Below are positions 9,897 to 22,301 of a stretch of 64,000 nt of DNA, in pieces. Below the pieces are notes generated by a model. It saw only the letters and a program-made list of their open reading frames with translations, searched no databases and was not told the DNA's origin. A program made the translations under genes and the position numbers. The stretch is from contig OZ022256.1 in the NCBI GenBank assembly GCA_963978905.1, positions 23,561,743 through 23,625,742 on the forward strand. The letters are read 5' to 3'. Within the stretch, counting starts at the first letter, position 1; each line of letters starts with the position of its first letter. This stretch comes from Trichostrongylus colubriformis. Lineage: Eukaryota; Nematoda; Chromadorea; Rhabditida; Trichostrongylidae.

Positions 9897-12132
9897 GCTC
9901 CACTTACACTTTCACTGTGCAGTACCGTTGAATGGAGGAATCACTATTGCAAAACGTGTGAGCGAGTTAGCGAATACGAGAATTTTGGAATGCAAAGACT
10001 GGGTAAGAATATGGGTAAGCTAGGTGGCATTTCAAGGTCGGTGTTCTGAAATTGGGATGTGCTGAATGACTTTCACTTCAAAAACAAGATCGCATTGGGC
10101 GAAGTAGGCTAACGATGCTGATTCCACGGCCTCACGAGAACATTACAGAAAAGAGGATATCTTTTCACTCGCGTGTAGTTTGGGTCAAGACCTAATTAAA
10201 CAGTTCTGCACGCGGAGGTCTTGATACTCAAAGGGGATAGTTTATTATGAGAAACTACGGCAATTACGGCGAACCATTGGTTTGAAGAATTTCGCAAACT
10301 TCGCTCGTTTCGCTACGAATTGAAAAACATTATAAGAACCATTTTCAAAACATAGCGGGTCAGACAGCAATCAAGCGAAGAACGGGCATTACGTCTGGTT
10401 TCTCTCTGCTCAGTACCCTTCGGGCCATCTGAAGCGAATCGAAAGGTATTGTGGCAAATTTTAGGGAACAGAGGGAGGTGAAATATCATACAATTTTCAT
10501 CAATACTGTGAAAGTTAACTATATTAATCGATATTACATAGGTGTACTAGTTCTAGTTCAATTGTTGGTTCCACACGAGTTCTTACGTGTAATAAATAAT
10601 AATAATGATAGTGCGGGTGGTGCAATATGTAACGTGCGACAGAATGGAATTGGGTCACCGCGCCACGCGAATTACGTCACCGTCCGCGACAAGTGCCTTC
10701 CCAACGCCGCTGTGTATAGGCCGCGCACTTAGAGTACTGGACGCCGCCAACCGCGTAACCCGGTCCAATTCGAGTGTCCTGTTGGACATTGCGCAACTTG
10801 GATTGTTGAATAGTGACATCATTTGGGGTGGTACAAAGATGGAAAAAATGGAAGGCTTTTGAAAACGACTGGTCAGAAGAGTCGTCAGCTAATCTTTTCT
10901 TAGTGGCGACGAATGCTGTGCTGCAGCTCCTGCGGAATTGTGGGGTGCTTTGGATGAGTTCCGACGAATTCCAGACGGTATGAAGTATATTGATCTAGGG
11001 CTTCGGGACACGTCACGTTTCAGTAGGCCCGTACAATAATATGAGTGACTAGCCGATGTACAGGTCGAAGCCTCTCCATTTTAGATGGGATTTGCACGAC
11101 ATAGCCGACCTCATAAACGTAGAAGGATCGAAAATTTTGGACGAATCCCGCCAGGAATTTGATCCCGAACCATCCTTCTGATGGCATCGTTCGCTGTCAT
11201 TTCTTCTCCACTCTACCAATAGTTTCAAAAAAATCGGAACTGGGAAGGCTGGAAATGATTTTTCTATTTTCTTTTCTAAGAAAATTGTTCTTTGAAATCT
11301 GCTTGTGATAGGGTAGTACATACCATTTGGTGTGTGGCTTGTTCAGCCTGCGATGGCCCTCACCGCCGTTGTTCTGCTCTACCGCATTGGATGAAGGTTG
11401 TCGCAATTTCCCCGAATTCGTCACATGGCAATTTCCTCACGTGTGGTTTTTCTTTCCTCGTGCAATGGTGGGGACCAGACCCGTCAAGGTCTTTGAGAAC
11501 TGTGAGGTGAGAACACCTCTGCCTGCACACATCTCGATTAGTCTTTATCTGCACAATCATCGGATACCTCCTGCTATAGTGAGACATAAACTGTCCGACC
11601 TTCGACCTTGGAATTGACCTACGTCCGTTCTTCACATAATCTTTACTAATTTTTGTTGCTGTTATTTCATATGTCTTCTCTCCTTGTCTCCCTTCCTCTC
11701 CACCCCTGTCGTTTAAGGCGATATAGAACATCCACTGTCACTGATACTGAGAGCGAAGTTGATGCGGTGGCCTAACAACCCGCGTGTAGTGTCAAGCGTG
11801 AATCTAATAATCCGAAAATTCCTGGACGACTACCCACTTTGTAGCTCTTTTTGACAGATAAGGCTGTAATAAGGTCGTCAATCGATAACCATACTCAGAA
11901 CATATTTACTAGGTAGCAATGCTATTACTACCGAATAACGATCTTTCATTCAGAATGGAATAGTTAAGCTAAACTTTTGCTAGGCCCACAGGTGTATTTC
12001 ACAAAAATTTTCGAGACTGTGCTTAACCCGTCATTTAGTCCCCTACCATTCATTAGTGGGAAGCCACGGTCGCCTCCGCTATTTACCTGTGGGATTGGCC
12101 CATGGCAAGCCTATGGTTACCTGATTGCACCT
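9897..12132. other. Region without a recognisable gene
   Basis: Mostly stop-rich. A GC-rich patch at 10640-10800 is open in two plus-strand frames and has weak tRNA-like strings (cttagagtactggacgcc), too degenerate to call. Open stretches at 11327-11617 (plus) and 11360-11731 (minus) overlap each other and have no family motif. Confidence 0.5.
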
Positions 12133-12167
12133 GGCGTGACGCTATACCTGAGGTATAGCGTCACGCC
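12133..12167. repeat. Perfect 17-bp inverted repeat (hairpin)
   Basis: GGCGTGACGCTATACCT is followed by one base and then its exact reverse complement AGGTATAGCGTCACGCC. It is isolated, with no flanking duplication or T tract. It could be a remnant of a small inverted-repeat element. Confidence 0.8.
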
Positions 12168-15100
12168 TTCTACAACTTCCAATAACTGCAGCAGGGTTTG
12201 GTTGAGATTGGGATGACAAAAAGACTTGCAATGTCCGGCATGTGTGCTTGTCAGTTTATCCTCTCATTCTTGTGTGGAACCCGGAGAGATGGTGGGCTCA
12301 ATTGGCCTGTGGTATTGATCACAGAACTGATGATCGGACCGTGAGGAAATACATAGGCTCCACTTGCTTACCACAACACCTTCATCGAAGAGCGGTAAAC
12401 AAGCAACGGAGCGTTTGAAATAAATGTAATGATCCTTTAGCCGATCGTACATGCGAATATTTACATTATAACGAAGAAGATCGTGTCGCATTGCAAATCT
12501 TCATCAACGCCTTGTGCCTCTAAAAGCTGTGAAAAGCATAAAATTTTGGCATTTTTAATTTTTTTTTGTCGATTTCATTGGCCTTTCACATGTCGAAGTT
12601 ATTGAACTCTTTTATGAAACTTTTGGTTTCAGCTACCAGTTCCTGCATTTTCCCTGTTTTTCTTTGTCCGAGCCGCCTCATTAGACTGCACTTTTGGGCG
12701 GAAGAACGGACGTTCACTTCTCACTTTTCCCTTGGTTTCTTGTTTTTCAGCCACATGTGATTCCTTCATGATGTAAAATCTTTAGAAAAATTCCTCGTTC
12801 GAGTCAAACCTTTCGCATTGTCATTTACTTTAATTGCACAGGATTTCTGAGCTCTGGTTCAGTACCTTTGATGCCTTATTTGACAGAGTAACCGAAAAGA
12901 AGGACTATGGTGACAAACTTACTGGACTGAATAAAACAAATTGTTAGTAAAAACCAGGGCGGTCATCGGACAATTTTCCTAGACTGGCGTTATTCTGTTG
13001 GAAGTAAGCTGTAAAGCAGATTCGTGGATGACACCTGTTAAATTTTGTCTTTCTTGTCTGTAACAGCATAGTATCGGAAATATTAAGTCGAAAAGAAACT
13101 TTTTGCCAGTCGTTCACTGTTTCCTCGGACCTTTTGGCAGGAGAAATCCTGCTCTTTCTTTCACATGCAAAACTTGACAGAGCTTCCTAGAAAGATTCTG
13201 TTCCAGCCCTTATTTGAGATTACACGAAGCACGATTTGTGGCTGCGGTCTCTTGGGCCCTAAAACAGAAGAAATGCGTCAGGGTTAGTAGGAAACAAGAA
13301 GACTAGTCTGGGAAGGAAAGTTTACCAGTCGTGGATAGTATGAAAGTAGTCTTGCAAGCTCACATCCGCAGAGATAAAGATCTAAAATATTGCAATATGT
13401 GGTCAGCGTTATATGATCTGTTGTGTGCGTAATTTACTACAACTAATACCACAAACCAATTCAATTCATAAGAGTAGGTCTCTATTATGAAAATTGACTA
13501 TAGTTTGCCGAAAGTATTTACTCCCTCTATGGTCAGGAAAAGTTCGATCATCTCCCGCGATGACGCTTACCCAGCTCATCGAAACATGATGAGCTGTCAA
13601 TGAAAGTGTACCAAATCAGGTGCATAGTTCTGCTTTATCCCATGTAAACCTCATATGTATCCAAAACGGATCAACACTTTTTTGCTGTTCTAGACATCCC
13701 TTAGAAGAACGATCGTTACAGGGTGGAAAGATGTCGAGATTGCCTTTTTGATTGATGACGGAGATGTTCTAAAACTCTGGCTCTGTTTGGTTTCAAGCAG
13801 TTGGATTTAGACAGACTCATGGCCCCGCAGAAATAGACTATTGAAAAGGTGAACACTTTTTGACATACCTATTACTATCAACTGGGGTTATCGATTTTGG
13901 ATATTGCTCTATAATTTACTGCCTGAAGTTTACACAATGTGGGTTTAGTTTATGCTATCAGGAAGTAAAGTGAGCATGCAAAATAGCTCATGAGCTCTCC
14001 ATTATCCCAGACGATTCAAGAAGAGTCATGCTTTTTCGATCGAGAAGCGCTCTACAGCTCCCACTACATCTGGCGATGAAGTGCAGAGTTCCATATGACC
14101 TAGCACTATTACTGGATACTCGGAGCGTACGTAGTTTTAAACTGAAAAATTGGGAGAACTAAATACAGGCCTCCAAAAATCGAATTCACAATTAAAAGTC
14201 CAATCGTTTACTTAGCATGACATAGGATGGAAAAACAGATGCATGGCGCATGCTAACGAATTTGAATGATAGCATAAGTTTTGTTCTGCAGTATCTCTGG
14301 GTATCAACCGTGCGACCGTGCAACTGATCCCTTCATTTCTTCAAGCTTGATAAAATGTTGATTGAAAACTTAAGCGAGAGCGATCACAAAATCGAAATGT
14401 AAGTGTGGCCGTCAGCCTTTGGTGAAGGCTATTTCACAAAATCACCAATATTCGAACCTAATCAAGCGATAAGCTCAACAATCAATATCTGTAGCATACC
14501 GGTCTATCCTATCCTTTGTCTGGGATGTTCTCACGCTAGTGTCTAGGCCATAGTCGCCTTACCTTGACCTCGCGTCGCCTGTTATTAGCGTTTTACGGTG
14601 TAAAAAAGGATCTCATTTCATGGCTGGTCATCTTGGCTATCATTACTACTGTTCTGATACATGGTTATCGATTCCCTCTGCATTCATTCGATCCCTCTTA
14701 TCCATTTTGCTTTTTATTGGGTATTCCACAACAATCAGTTTTTTATTCAAAAAGTTTTCTGTAAAAATACCACTTTGTGCAGCATATCTATCCGTCATAA
14801 TTGGGCCGATATTCAGGATGGTGAAGTGGATGATTTAATCAACAAAAAATTGACTAAACCGACAATTAGTTGAGCACTATCTTTCACTCCGGAAAATCAA
14901 CCAACCATGTGTCCCGTACTTACATCCAACCTTTCTTCGGAGATCCATCAATCGGTTGCTTTGGAAGTCGCCTCCTTTTTTTCCAATTTTAATTCTTACG
15001 TCACAATTTGGTGATATAAAATGCTGCACAAAAATGTAATTTTATGGGAAAAATTCTTGCAAAAAAACTACATTACTTATGGATTGACCTAGTACATTCT

Positions 15101-15306
15101 ATCACTTAATACCTATGTATGTATAACTATTTTTCGATCATGCAAAGTGACCGAGAATGAGCTGGAGTATCATGGTACTTGGTTCACGACTATGCTGGTT
15201 TTGTCATAATTAAGTCCATAAGCCATAATCTTATAAGAACTGCCTTTGGATGGCGCTTGTCTCCTGTATATATAAGGATAATGCAAACGACGTTAATCCT
15301 AAATTC
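12168..15306. other. Region without a recognisable gene
   Basis: About 3 kb with very few open stretches, especially 12.8-14.5 kb. Hydrophobic overlapping frames at 14564-14873 look like AT-rich noise. No repeat was found here. Confidence 0.55.
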
Positions 15307-15798
15307 AAAGATACATTCCAGGGCTATTGGAAATTGCATGCCCCTCCATATAGTTCGATCCACAACCATGTAGGCTCTACCTTTACCGAGGCGAGAGAGT
15401 GGGTTTTTGAAGCGTGCGGAGCCGAAGGACTCAGCGCGATCCCATCAAGCAGCCCACACCCACCCGCTCCAGACGTATTCTCTGTCAATGACGGTGGCGA
15501 CGGTGGCAATAACGTGGCGAATGAGGTCTGAGATTCATGCGATAAGATAAGATAAGAAAGAGATCCCGGTAGTTGGGAAAGCGTGACATGGGAGAAACAG
15601 GTGATGTCTCAGAATTCCTTATCACACCATCCACCGGGAGTAGAGTCAAAGACTTACTATCAAGCGGTAATCTCCGACAAGACTGGATGACAAGAGGCCT
15701 TATTTTTGCCACTTTCGGATATTTCTTTGTCGGCGTATTCTTCAGCACCTCTATGGTCCTTTCAGCACACTCAAGTCAATCCTGGAATGTGCCTTTAA
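15307..15798. mobile_element. Short inverted-repeat element (AAAGGCACATTCC family), copy 2
   Basis: The right end, read in reverse complement, is aaaggcacattccaggattg followed by cttgagtg, matching copy 1's left end plus its next bases. The left end (caaagatacattccagggct) is a more diverged form of the same repeat. The interior has a GC-rich stretch and the microsatellite gataagataagataag at 15541-15556. No transposase is seen. Confidence 0.45.
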
Positions 15799-16119
15799 AT
15801 ATGCAGTGCAATTTACTTTTCATTAGCATCACAGCACCATTTGAATGTGATACGATTAATGTGTGACTTGCGGGGCCATTCGATAATCAAGTCCTTTTCT
15901 TCTAACACCAATACCTGTATCGGTGCTGAATGGAGGGAGGGTCAAAATGGTCTCGTAAGGATTTGATCCTCGAACTATACAAGTGAGAACACCGGTACGC
16001 ATTGTTTTCCCGTTAGAAGCTTGACGAACCTTTAAGGGGGTGGGGAAGGAAAATGCATTTAAAAGATTTATTCTCTGCAAACGACCACTCGAGCTCAGAA
16101 GAGATAAGGCCACGATCAT
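15799..16119. other. Region without a recognisable gene
   Basis: No recognised protein, RNA or repeat; minus-strand open stretches at 15856-16173 have no domain signature. Confidence 0.5.
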
Positions 16120-16410
16120 ACTTTGCGGTGCTGGCGGCAGGGCGTGGCTGCGTGTCTCTGCGTCTCCGCCCATGCCACCCTACCTCGTTTCCTGCGTCTT
16201 CTTTTCGCATTCCCGTGCCACATTGCCTCGCTGCCTGTGCAAGCATCCACGCCCTGGCGGCGCTGAGTATAAAGGCTGCCTAATGTGTAGCAGAACTCGC
16301 GCTGAGAAACGCACCCCTAGGGCGCTATTACGATCCTAGCGGTCTCTGTCTCGGGCTGCACACTTCAGTAGCCGAGTTGCCTGCGGGAGGCCGCCAAAGA
16401 ATTGGGGCTT
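16120..16410 (+). promoter_or_regulatory. GC-rich island with TATA box, possible core promoter
   Basis: The stretch is clearly more GC-rich than its surroundings. It holds a canonical TATAAAG at 16268-16274 (context gctgagtataaaggctgcc). About 25-35 bases downstream is a plausible start region (gtgtagcagaactcgcgctg). No convincing coding exon follows on the plus strand. A promoter for a non-coding transcript or a GC-rich repeat are both possible. Confidence 0.25.
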
Positions 16411-16414
16411 GATC

Positions 16415-16792
16415 TCATCCATGATGTTCAAAAGTGAAGCAGCAAACAGCAACAATTAAGTGAAGCAATAAAAGGGAGAAAAACTGAAAGATGATAAAAA
16501 GGAGTTTATGATAAAAAAATCCAATGAATTTACACTGGACCTTTTGACAAGATGTCGTGTTTGCCGACGAACTGAACCGAATGTACTGAAGGTAGTTATA
16601 GTAGGCCAAATTGCCCTTCCCGATATCTTTAAAACGTGTATTGAGAACAGCCAAAATCTCGATATGTACTAATAGTTCTGTATTATCCATTTTGACCGGG
16701 GGCAACTCTGTCTCCTGTTCTGTTTCCCTTTCTGTTCTCTTGTTTCCAAAACTGTCTGATGAAATGCTCTGAACCGGCTTTGCCTTCGACAT
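16415..16792 (-). CDS. Unassigned 125-residue open frame
   Basis: I do not recognise this frame. It is open further upstream to 16939, but the first ATG is at 16792. From there it encodes 125 residues: a charged N-terminal half (KRTERETEQETE) and a very hydrophobic C-terminal end (about FFYHKLLFIIFQFFSLLLLH) that could be one membrane segment. The hydrophobic part comes from an AT-rich tract where such composition arises easily. No splice sites, upstream acceptor or polyadenylation pattern support it. Most likely a chance frame. Confidence 0.12.
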   Translation of the reverse strand: MSKAKPVQSISSDSFGNKRTERETEQETELPPVKMDNTELLVHIEILAVLNTRFKDIGKGNLAYYNYLQYIRFSSSANTTSCQKVQCKFIGFFYHKLLFIIFQFFSLLLLHLIVAVCCFTFEHHG

Positions 16793-16939
16793 GAAGATTT
16801 GTGGAAAGTGATAAGAGCTTTCCTGCCATTTGAGATGATTTATGACGCAGTGCCGTTCTGGTGTTATGACCGCAGCCGTCGTCAATGTGATCCACTTGAT
16901 GATTGCGATCTGCGCTTGTCTTTCCGATGAATGATTCAC

Positions 16940-18310
16940 GACATTGAATGGCCGGCCAGGTTTCCAGTTTTAGTCATACTTATAGCTCTTTGAGAAACAT
17001 GTGGTGACGATCTGTGCAGAATCATAATCAGCATTCACTTAACAAAGAATCACGTCGAAGCTCTCACTTTTCTCCATCGACAGCATTCTATACAACCGAG
17101 TAACATTTATCTGTCCATGTATGATAAAATAACCTGTAACCTTCTGGAGTGTTTCTCCTCTCAAATGATGCTGGACTCATCGGTATGTGCTTCAAGTTCC
17201 AGGGTCCCCACTTGTTAGTAATTAACCCCGGGATCTACCCTATGTACTTTTACCTTTCTGTTTTCTTTTATCTTCTGGTCGCTAATGCAGTGAAGATCTC
17301 GCTCCGATATTCGTTATGAGCTTACTTACATCAGCTCAGCTCTTGTTATTGATATTTTTATAAATTAATTAATTATGCCATCCTAATTTTCCTTGTCTCT
17401 TACTCTTTCGCTGCGATTCATATCACCTCTGTTTAAATCAATTTTGTTTTTCAAATAAGACCCATCCCGTTCAGAGACCTTCGTAACCAAACCTCCTTTA
17501 ACAAAGGGGACCGTGATGGAAATTATGAGTGATAACTACGATACCGCTATAATTTATGTAATCAACACCAGAAAACGGAAACCTCATGATTTCTCCGTCT
17601 TTTTGCTATATCTTTCTTAAGTTTCCCATATGTTTGTCAAAGGTACCAGTAGAAAGCGCTGCTCAAGGTGAATGTGGGATCTGTGCTTCTTTTTTCCTTT
17701 TCTCTTTCGGCATAATTTTAGAGAGTTTCGCAAATTTCGCTCCACAGTACCACGGGCGATTCTCGTCGACGCGGCGGAGTCGTAAACTCTCCCTGTAGTT
17801 ACCCGAGCCACTGGCGAGTCTCGAATTGCGCAGCGTGAGAATTAGAGCGAAACTCAACGTGGGAAATTTATGCCTCCAGATGGTCCCTTTCTTTCGTAAC
17901 TTTATTTATTTGTGTTGAAACTAAAACCGAAGCTGCTTTATGCTCAAAGTAAACTGCAGTGTTGGCAAGCCAATGCATCTCGCCACTCTTACCTGTCGAT
18001 GGTGGCGCACTTCACTGCTTCTCTTGTTTCTTTTTAGGTCGAACATTGTTCTTGTTGTGACTTTTTGATAATGGTTTTTGCCATCTGTAACTGATAATAA
18101 ATAATAATAACGTTAAATCAAAATCTTGGCGTTAATCAGTCTTTTGCTGGGATGAATCACGCATTCTTTCCGCTCAGAATCGTAGCGATAGGTGAATGCA
18201 TACAAAGATTTGCCTGGACTAGCCAATATTCAAGTCAAAGCTTTTATACTCTCAGACGAGGCTGGTAATAATTACCGCCCCCAAGGATCGAAGGCTTGGT
18301 TGTCCTGGGC
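16940..18310. other. Region without a recognisable gene
   Basis: AT-rich with no family recognised. Short frames at 17586-17857 overlap on both strands. Confidence 0.55.
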
Positions 18311-18376
18311 GGTTGATATAGGATTTGATCCAGCACCATGAGAGTGGAAGAGCGCGTCACCTATCACTACACAACC
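18311..18376 (-). pseudogene. tRNA-like sequence, degenerate
   Basis: On the minus strand the 66 bases start GGTTGTGTAGTGATAGGTGA and end CAACC, so the first and last five bases pair. A box B-like GGATCAAATCC sits at the expected place. The D and anticodon arms are imperfect. It is probably a tRNA pseudogene or tRNA-derived element head. Confidence 0.4.
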
Positions 18377-20988
18377 TCCGCGCATGACAGACAATAATAT
18401 ATCAGTAACAATAAAGGTAACAAAACAACAATCGCTACGTATTTGTCCCCGGGATCGTCATCAAATCCATCCCTCTGAAGAGTTTCTTCCGAATGTCGTT
18501 GTTGTCTTGCGCGTTGCGCAAACATACAGTGGTCCGTTCGACAGCCGTGTGAAAAAAGTGCAATGTGGTTTTCAAAGAATGACCTTGATAATACCTCTTA
18601 GAAATAAGTGTGCTTGAGATGGAGAACAGTTTGCAAATCCTTCAGTTACATCGAGACCCGATCAAATTTCGCATCATTCTCAAAACACTTTCAACAATTT
18701 GAAGGCAACTCACCCCTGGAGTTTTGCAAATTTGATTTCACCTCGAATTTCGAAGGGATTTTAGAGGTGTTCAGATCGTAACTGCTCTGTACTTTTCCGT
18801 GCTGCTGTTACATTTGCGATAAAACATTCTCAAATCGTAGCTCATGCAATTCCGCTTGACCGAAAAGGAATCGTTTCGGGTTTTGTTGAGATTTCCATAA
18901 TTTTACATCATCCACAAAAATGCGAAAAACTTGAGAAAGCTGAACGATTTCCGTCAAAGGGAGAGGAGCTCTGAAAGCACTTTTCAAGGTAGATTTCAAC
19001 TGACCATGGTGAACCTAATAAATCGCAACTGACAAGAAAAGGCAGAATAACATTTGCAAACTTTGAAAACAGAGGTTTAATTTTTGCGAAATTTGATAAA
19101 TCTCGAAAGAATTCGAGCACAAGCTTTCAGACAACTTTCTTGTAGCTGCCAGCACTCTCCTTTGCACTCTTCATCGCATGTGGTTTTTGCCCCTTTCCAA
19201 AGCCACGGACCCGACACGACCAGATCGTTCAGAGTTGTGAAAAACGCTTGTCTGCTCATATCTTGATTATCCTTTGCCCTCCCAGGTTGCAATAGTGCTT
19301 CAATTACATATGTTCCCATCTTACACATTTCTAGAATCTTCTTTGATATGTATTGCGTCTTGCTACGAATAGTGACATAATACTTATGGTACGCTGTCGC
19401 AGCGATGTCATAAAGGAACCTTCTCTACGACGCTGATTTCACGATTTTTCATCATTGGAATGGTTCTATCGCCTTTGCACTCGTTCATTAGCCATAGCTG
19501 CCTTAATTTCAGAGGGTAATGGTTTACCCAAATTCATTGAATGTGATTCAAGGCATGTCAGTCACGGGGAATGTCCTTTTGTGCCTACTTCACCTGAGGG
19601 GAGGTTCTCAAACCGTCTTAACATTGTGCAGGTAGTGATGTAGTATAATTTCAAGGCTGGCGAATCACTGCCATAAATTATGTCCAAAGAATGTTAGAAA
19701 ATGTTTCGAGTGGCTGACGAGAAAGTTCTTTGAGAATATGGCGCGCTGCTTGAAATTACTTTTTCGCATCGTATTAGGGTACTTGCATGGAACATGTATG
19801 TAACTGATTTCAATTTTTTTGCGAATGTCAAGAAAGAGGTCGAAGGTTCGATTCCCACCGATAACAAGTTTTTGCAAATTTTAAATCTTCATTTTTTTGA
19901 GTATGTAAACATTTGATTACGAAAATCAAGTGTGATAATCACTTAAGGCCTGCCAAACTAATCTCCCTCCGTTACACGAATTAGCGGGTTAAATTGTTTG
20001 GGATCAGCGCTCATAACGCACAAGCGAGGCATTTCAGCGCGTTTTCCAAGACCCATGCCCAGGAGATACTCTTCATCCCTGAAGAGATGGCAGTGTGACC
20101 AAGTGCTAACCAACCAACTCTGCAAGCTACTGACCACAAGCATCGCATCGCAGTTTGAGTGAAAGTCATTTACGACCTGTGCATCTTCACCAAACCTGAT
20201 CTGCCCGATCAGGTTTTCATTTCCTATAGTTTTCGAGTACCCGCAGGAGATCTTCGATCGAAAACCGATTTTTATCCTTTCTTCTGTGACATGTAGCTTC
20301 GCTCACTTTTTTGATTGCTTTTCCATGCTGGACGAAATTTCTTTGGTCATATTGTTGTCACAAGCATCACATCGACCAGGTGCTTTGCACCTTGCAGCAC
20401 TCGATCCTCTTTCTCTTGGGAATCGTTGACAATATTAGAAAAAAGAATTACAGTAACGTGAGCCGGTGTATTCAAACAAGCACACCAATCAGTCGTCTGT
20501 AGAACGAACTGAATCCCAGTGTAGTAGCTAACTGGCTAGACACCTTTGTGTGTCTTATAGAAGTCTCCATAAAAAATGGAAAGCTCACAGCTCATCCAGT
20601 GATGGAACTTCTTAATGGCTTTCGGCTGTTGTAATGGGACAGAATCGTCTACCCTTCCATCTTGCACAAGAGACCTCTTAATGAGCTTGGGTTTACACAA
20701 CGCACCAGGATGTACTGTGATATACATGAAGAGGGTGAGTGGCAAGTGTTCCGATGATGGGTGGCGTGCAAGTGTTTCGACCAGTGTTCCGCGAGGTGAG
20801 GTCACCAAACTTGGGTGGAGGGCAATTCACAGTAGAACGACGAAATTCACATTCTCGTGAAACTGATACTTTGTATTACGGACGTTACAGTAAGTAGCCT
20901 CTACCTTGTCTATAAATGAAATCGTATTTAATGGAAGATGTAACAACTTAAAGTATTTATATTGTAGGCATCCGACTTTATAGCATAC
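18377..20988. other. Region without a recognisable gene
   Basis: No family recognised. A minus-strand frame at 20536-20808 (90 codons) and a plus-strand frame at 20615-20860 overlap. The minus-strand one has a natural-looking composition but no known motif. Confidence 0.5.
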
Positions 20989-20992
20989 TTAA

Positions 20993-21417
20993 AGGAATCG
21001 CCCACGGAAAATTAGTTTTTGTGTTACCCATATGTTTATGTTGTATTTGCCTAATGTTGGCCTCATGCAAAATTTCACGCGAAAAAATGTGAATCTGGCT
21101 GAGATACAGCACCACAAAGTGCGGTCCCAGTGGGCGGGGCCTCCGTGTAAAAGCCTCGTCCCGTCTTCCGCCGCGTTGGGAACGGAGAGTAGGACTATTT
21201 ACGTGACCTTCTGTTCCTACAATGCGTCTCCGACCACGGCGGACGCGGCACGAGGCTTTTACACGGAGGCCCCGCCCACCGGGACCGCACTTTGTGGTGC
21301 TGTATCTCAGCCAGATTCACATTTTTTTCACGTGAAATTTTGCATGAGGCCAACATTAGGCAAAAACAACATAAATACATGGGTAACACAAAAACCCATT
21401 TTCCGTGGACGATTCCT
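20993..21417. mobile_element. Palindromic TTAA-flanked element (piggyBac-type MITE), copy 3
   Basis: Two arms of about 170-180 bp (20993-21165 and 21245-21417) are near-perfect reverse complements, starting aggaatcg(c/t)ccacggaaa. They are separated by about 80 bp containing ttgggaacggagagtaggac. TTAA lies directly outside both ends (20989-20992 and 21418-21421), as in piggyBac-type insertion. There is no transposase; open frames inside are mirror images caused by the palindrome. Related arms are at 3995, 5262 and 38893. Confidence 0.8.
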
Positions 21418-21421
21418 TTAA

Positions 21422-21580
21422 CTGAGGCTGGGACGATATAGTGGTTAGTCGTGCAGCTCCCACACTTATCGTTCGGAGATCGGTGCTCTCTCAGCTGCAA
21501 ACTTTGAACTTTCCATCCCTGCGGCTCGGTTAATTAGTATCAGGCCTTCCTTATAGGATAAAATCGTTGAAATGGATATA
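21422..21580. other. Short spacer between two elements
   Basis: No recognised feature. Confidence 0.4.
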
Positions 21581-22082
21581 CAGGGTGGTTACAAGGTATG
21601 GTTCGCCATTATCAGAGTACCTTTTTGAGCTTCTTTTCTCAATTCTATCAATTATAGTATGATTGAAACATGTCGGCGATGCACTTATGCCCAAGAATTG
21701 CAGATTGTGAATTGATCTCAACAAAATTTTACGGCCTCTACATCGTGCAAGCATCGCTCATTTTGTGGTCCAATAAAACTTATGTGTGCAATATTTAAGA
21801 AACGGTTCGTGTATATTTCTTCTTCTGTAGACCGCACAGTTTCACAGTGTGCTTTACTGAACGGGAACGGCATAAATTCGATGCCATGTAGTTGCGGCCT
21901 ACCATGCACGCTTTAACCACATGTTAAGAGTTTTCATTTTGATCAAAAGCAATCCTTTGAAGTGTTTTTCTGTCACTTGTTCCTTTGCGTGCTGCCTATC
22001 AATATCAAATTTTCGCGAAAAGTCATGCTCTCCTTATTTTTATGAGTCGAGAATTACCGGACTATACTTTATAGCCACCCTG
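21581..22082. mobile_element. Mariner-type MITE, TA-flanked
   Basis: The left end cagggtggttacaaggtatg and the reverse complement of the right end, cagggtggctataaagtata, match over about 27 bp with several transitions. TA lies outside both ends (21579-21580 and 22083-22084). The 502-bp interior has no recognisable transposase. The first bases cagggtg are shared with the maT element at 2952. Confidence 0.65.
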
Positions 22083-22238
22083 TACTCTGGTCCCTGCAAG
22101 TTGTTGAGTCAATGTGTGTTATTGGAAGCCAAATCGCATTTGAGGACCTCTACGCTCCTGAATGGAAGTGGAGTGCATGAAAAATCCTAGAAGAGATGGA
22201 CTCGTTCATTTATTTCTTCACTTGTTTATGATTTGTCG

Positions 22239-22301
22239 TTTATTATTTATTTATTTGTCTATTTATTTATTTATCTATTTATTTATTTATTTATTTATTT
22301 G
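22239..22301 (+). repeat. (TTTA)n microsatellite
   Basis: About fifteen TTTA units with occasional C or G interruptions (tgtc, tatc). Confidence 0.95.

Noticed and set aside
21032..21500. Open frames of 129 (plus) and 101 (minus) codons
   Set aside because: The two translate to the same peptides because the sequence is an inverted repeat.
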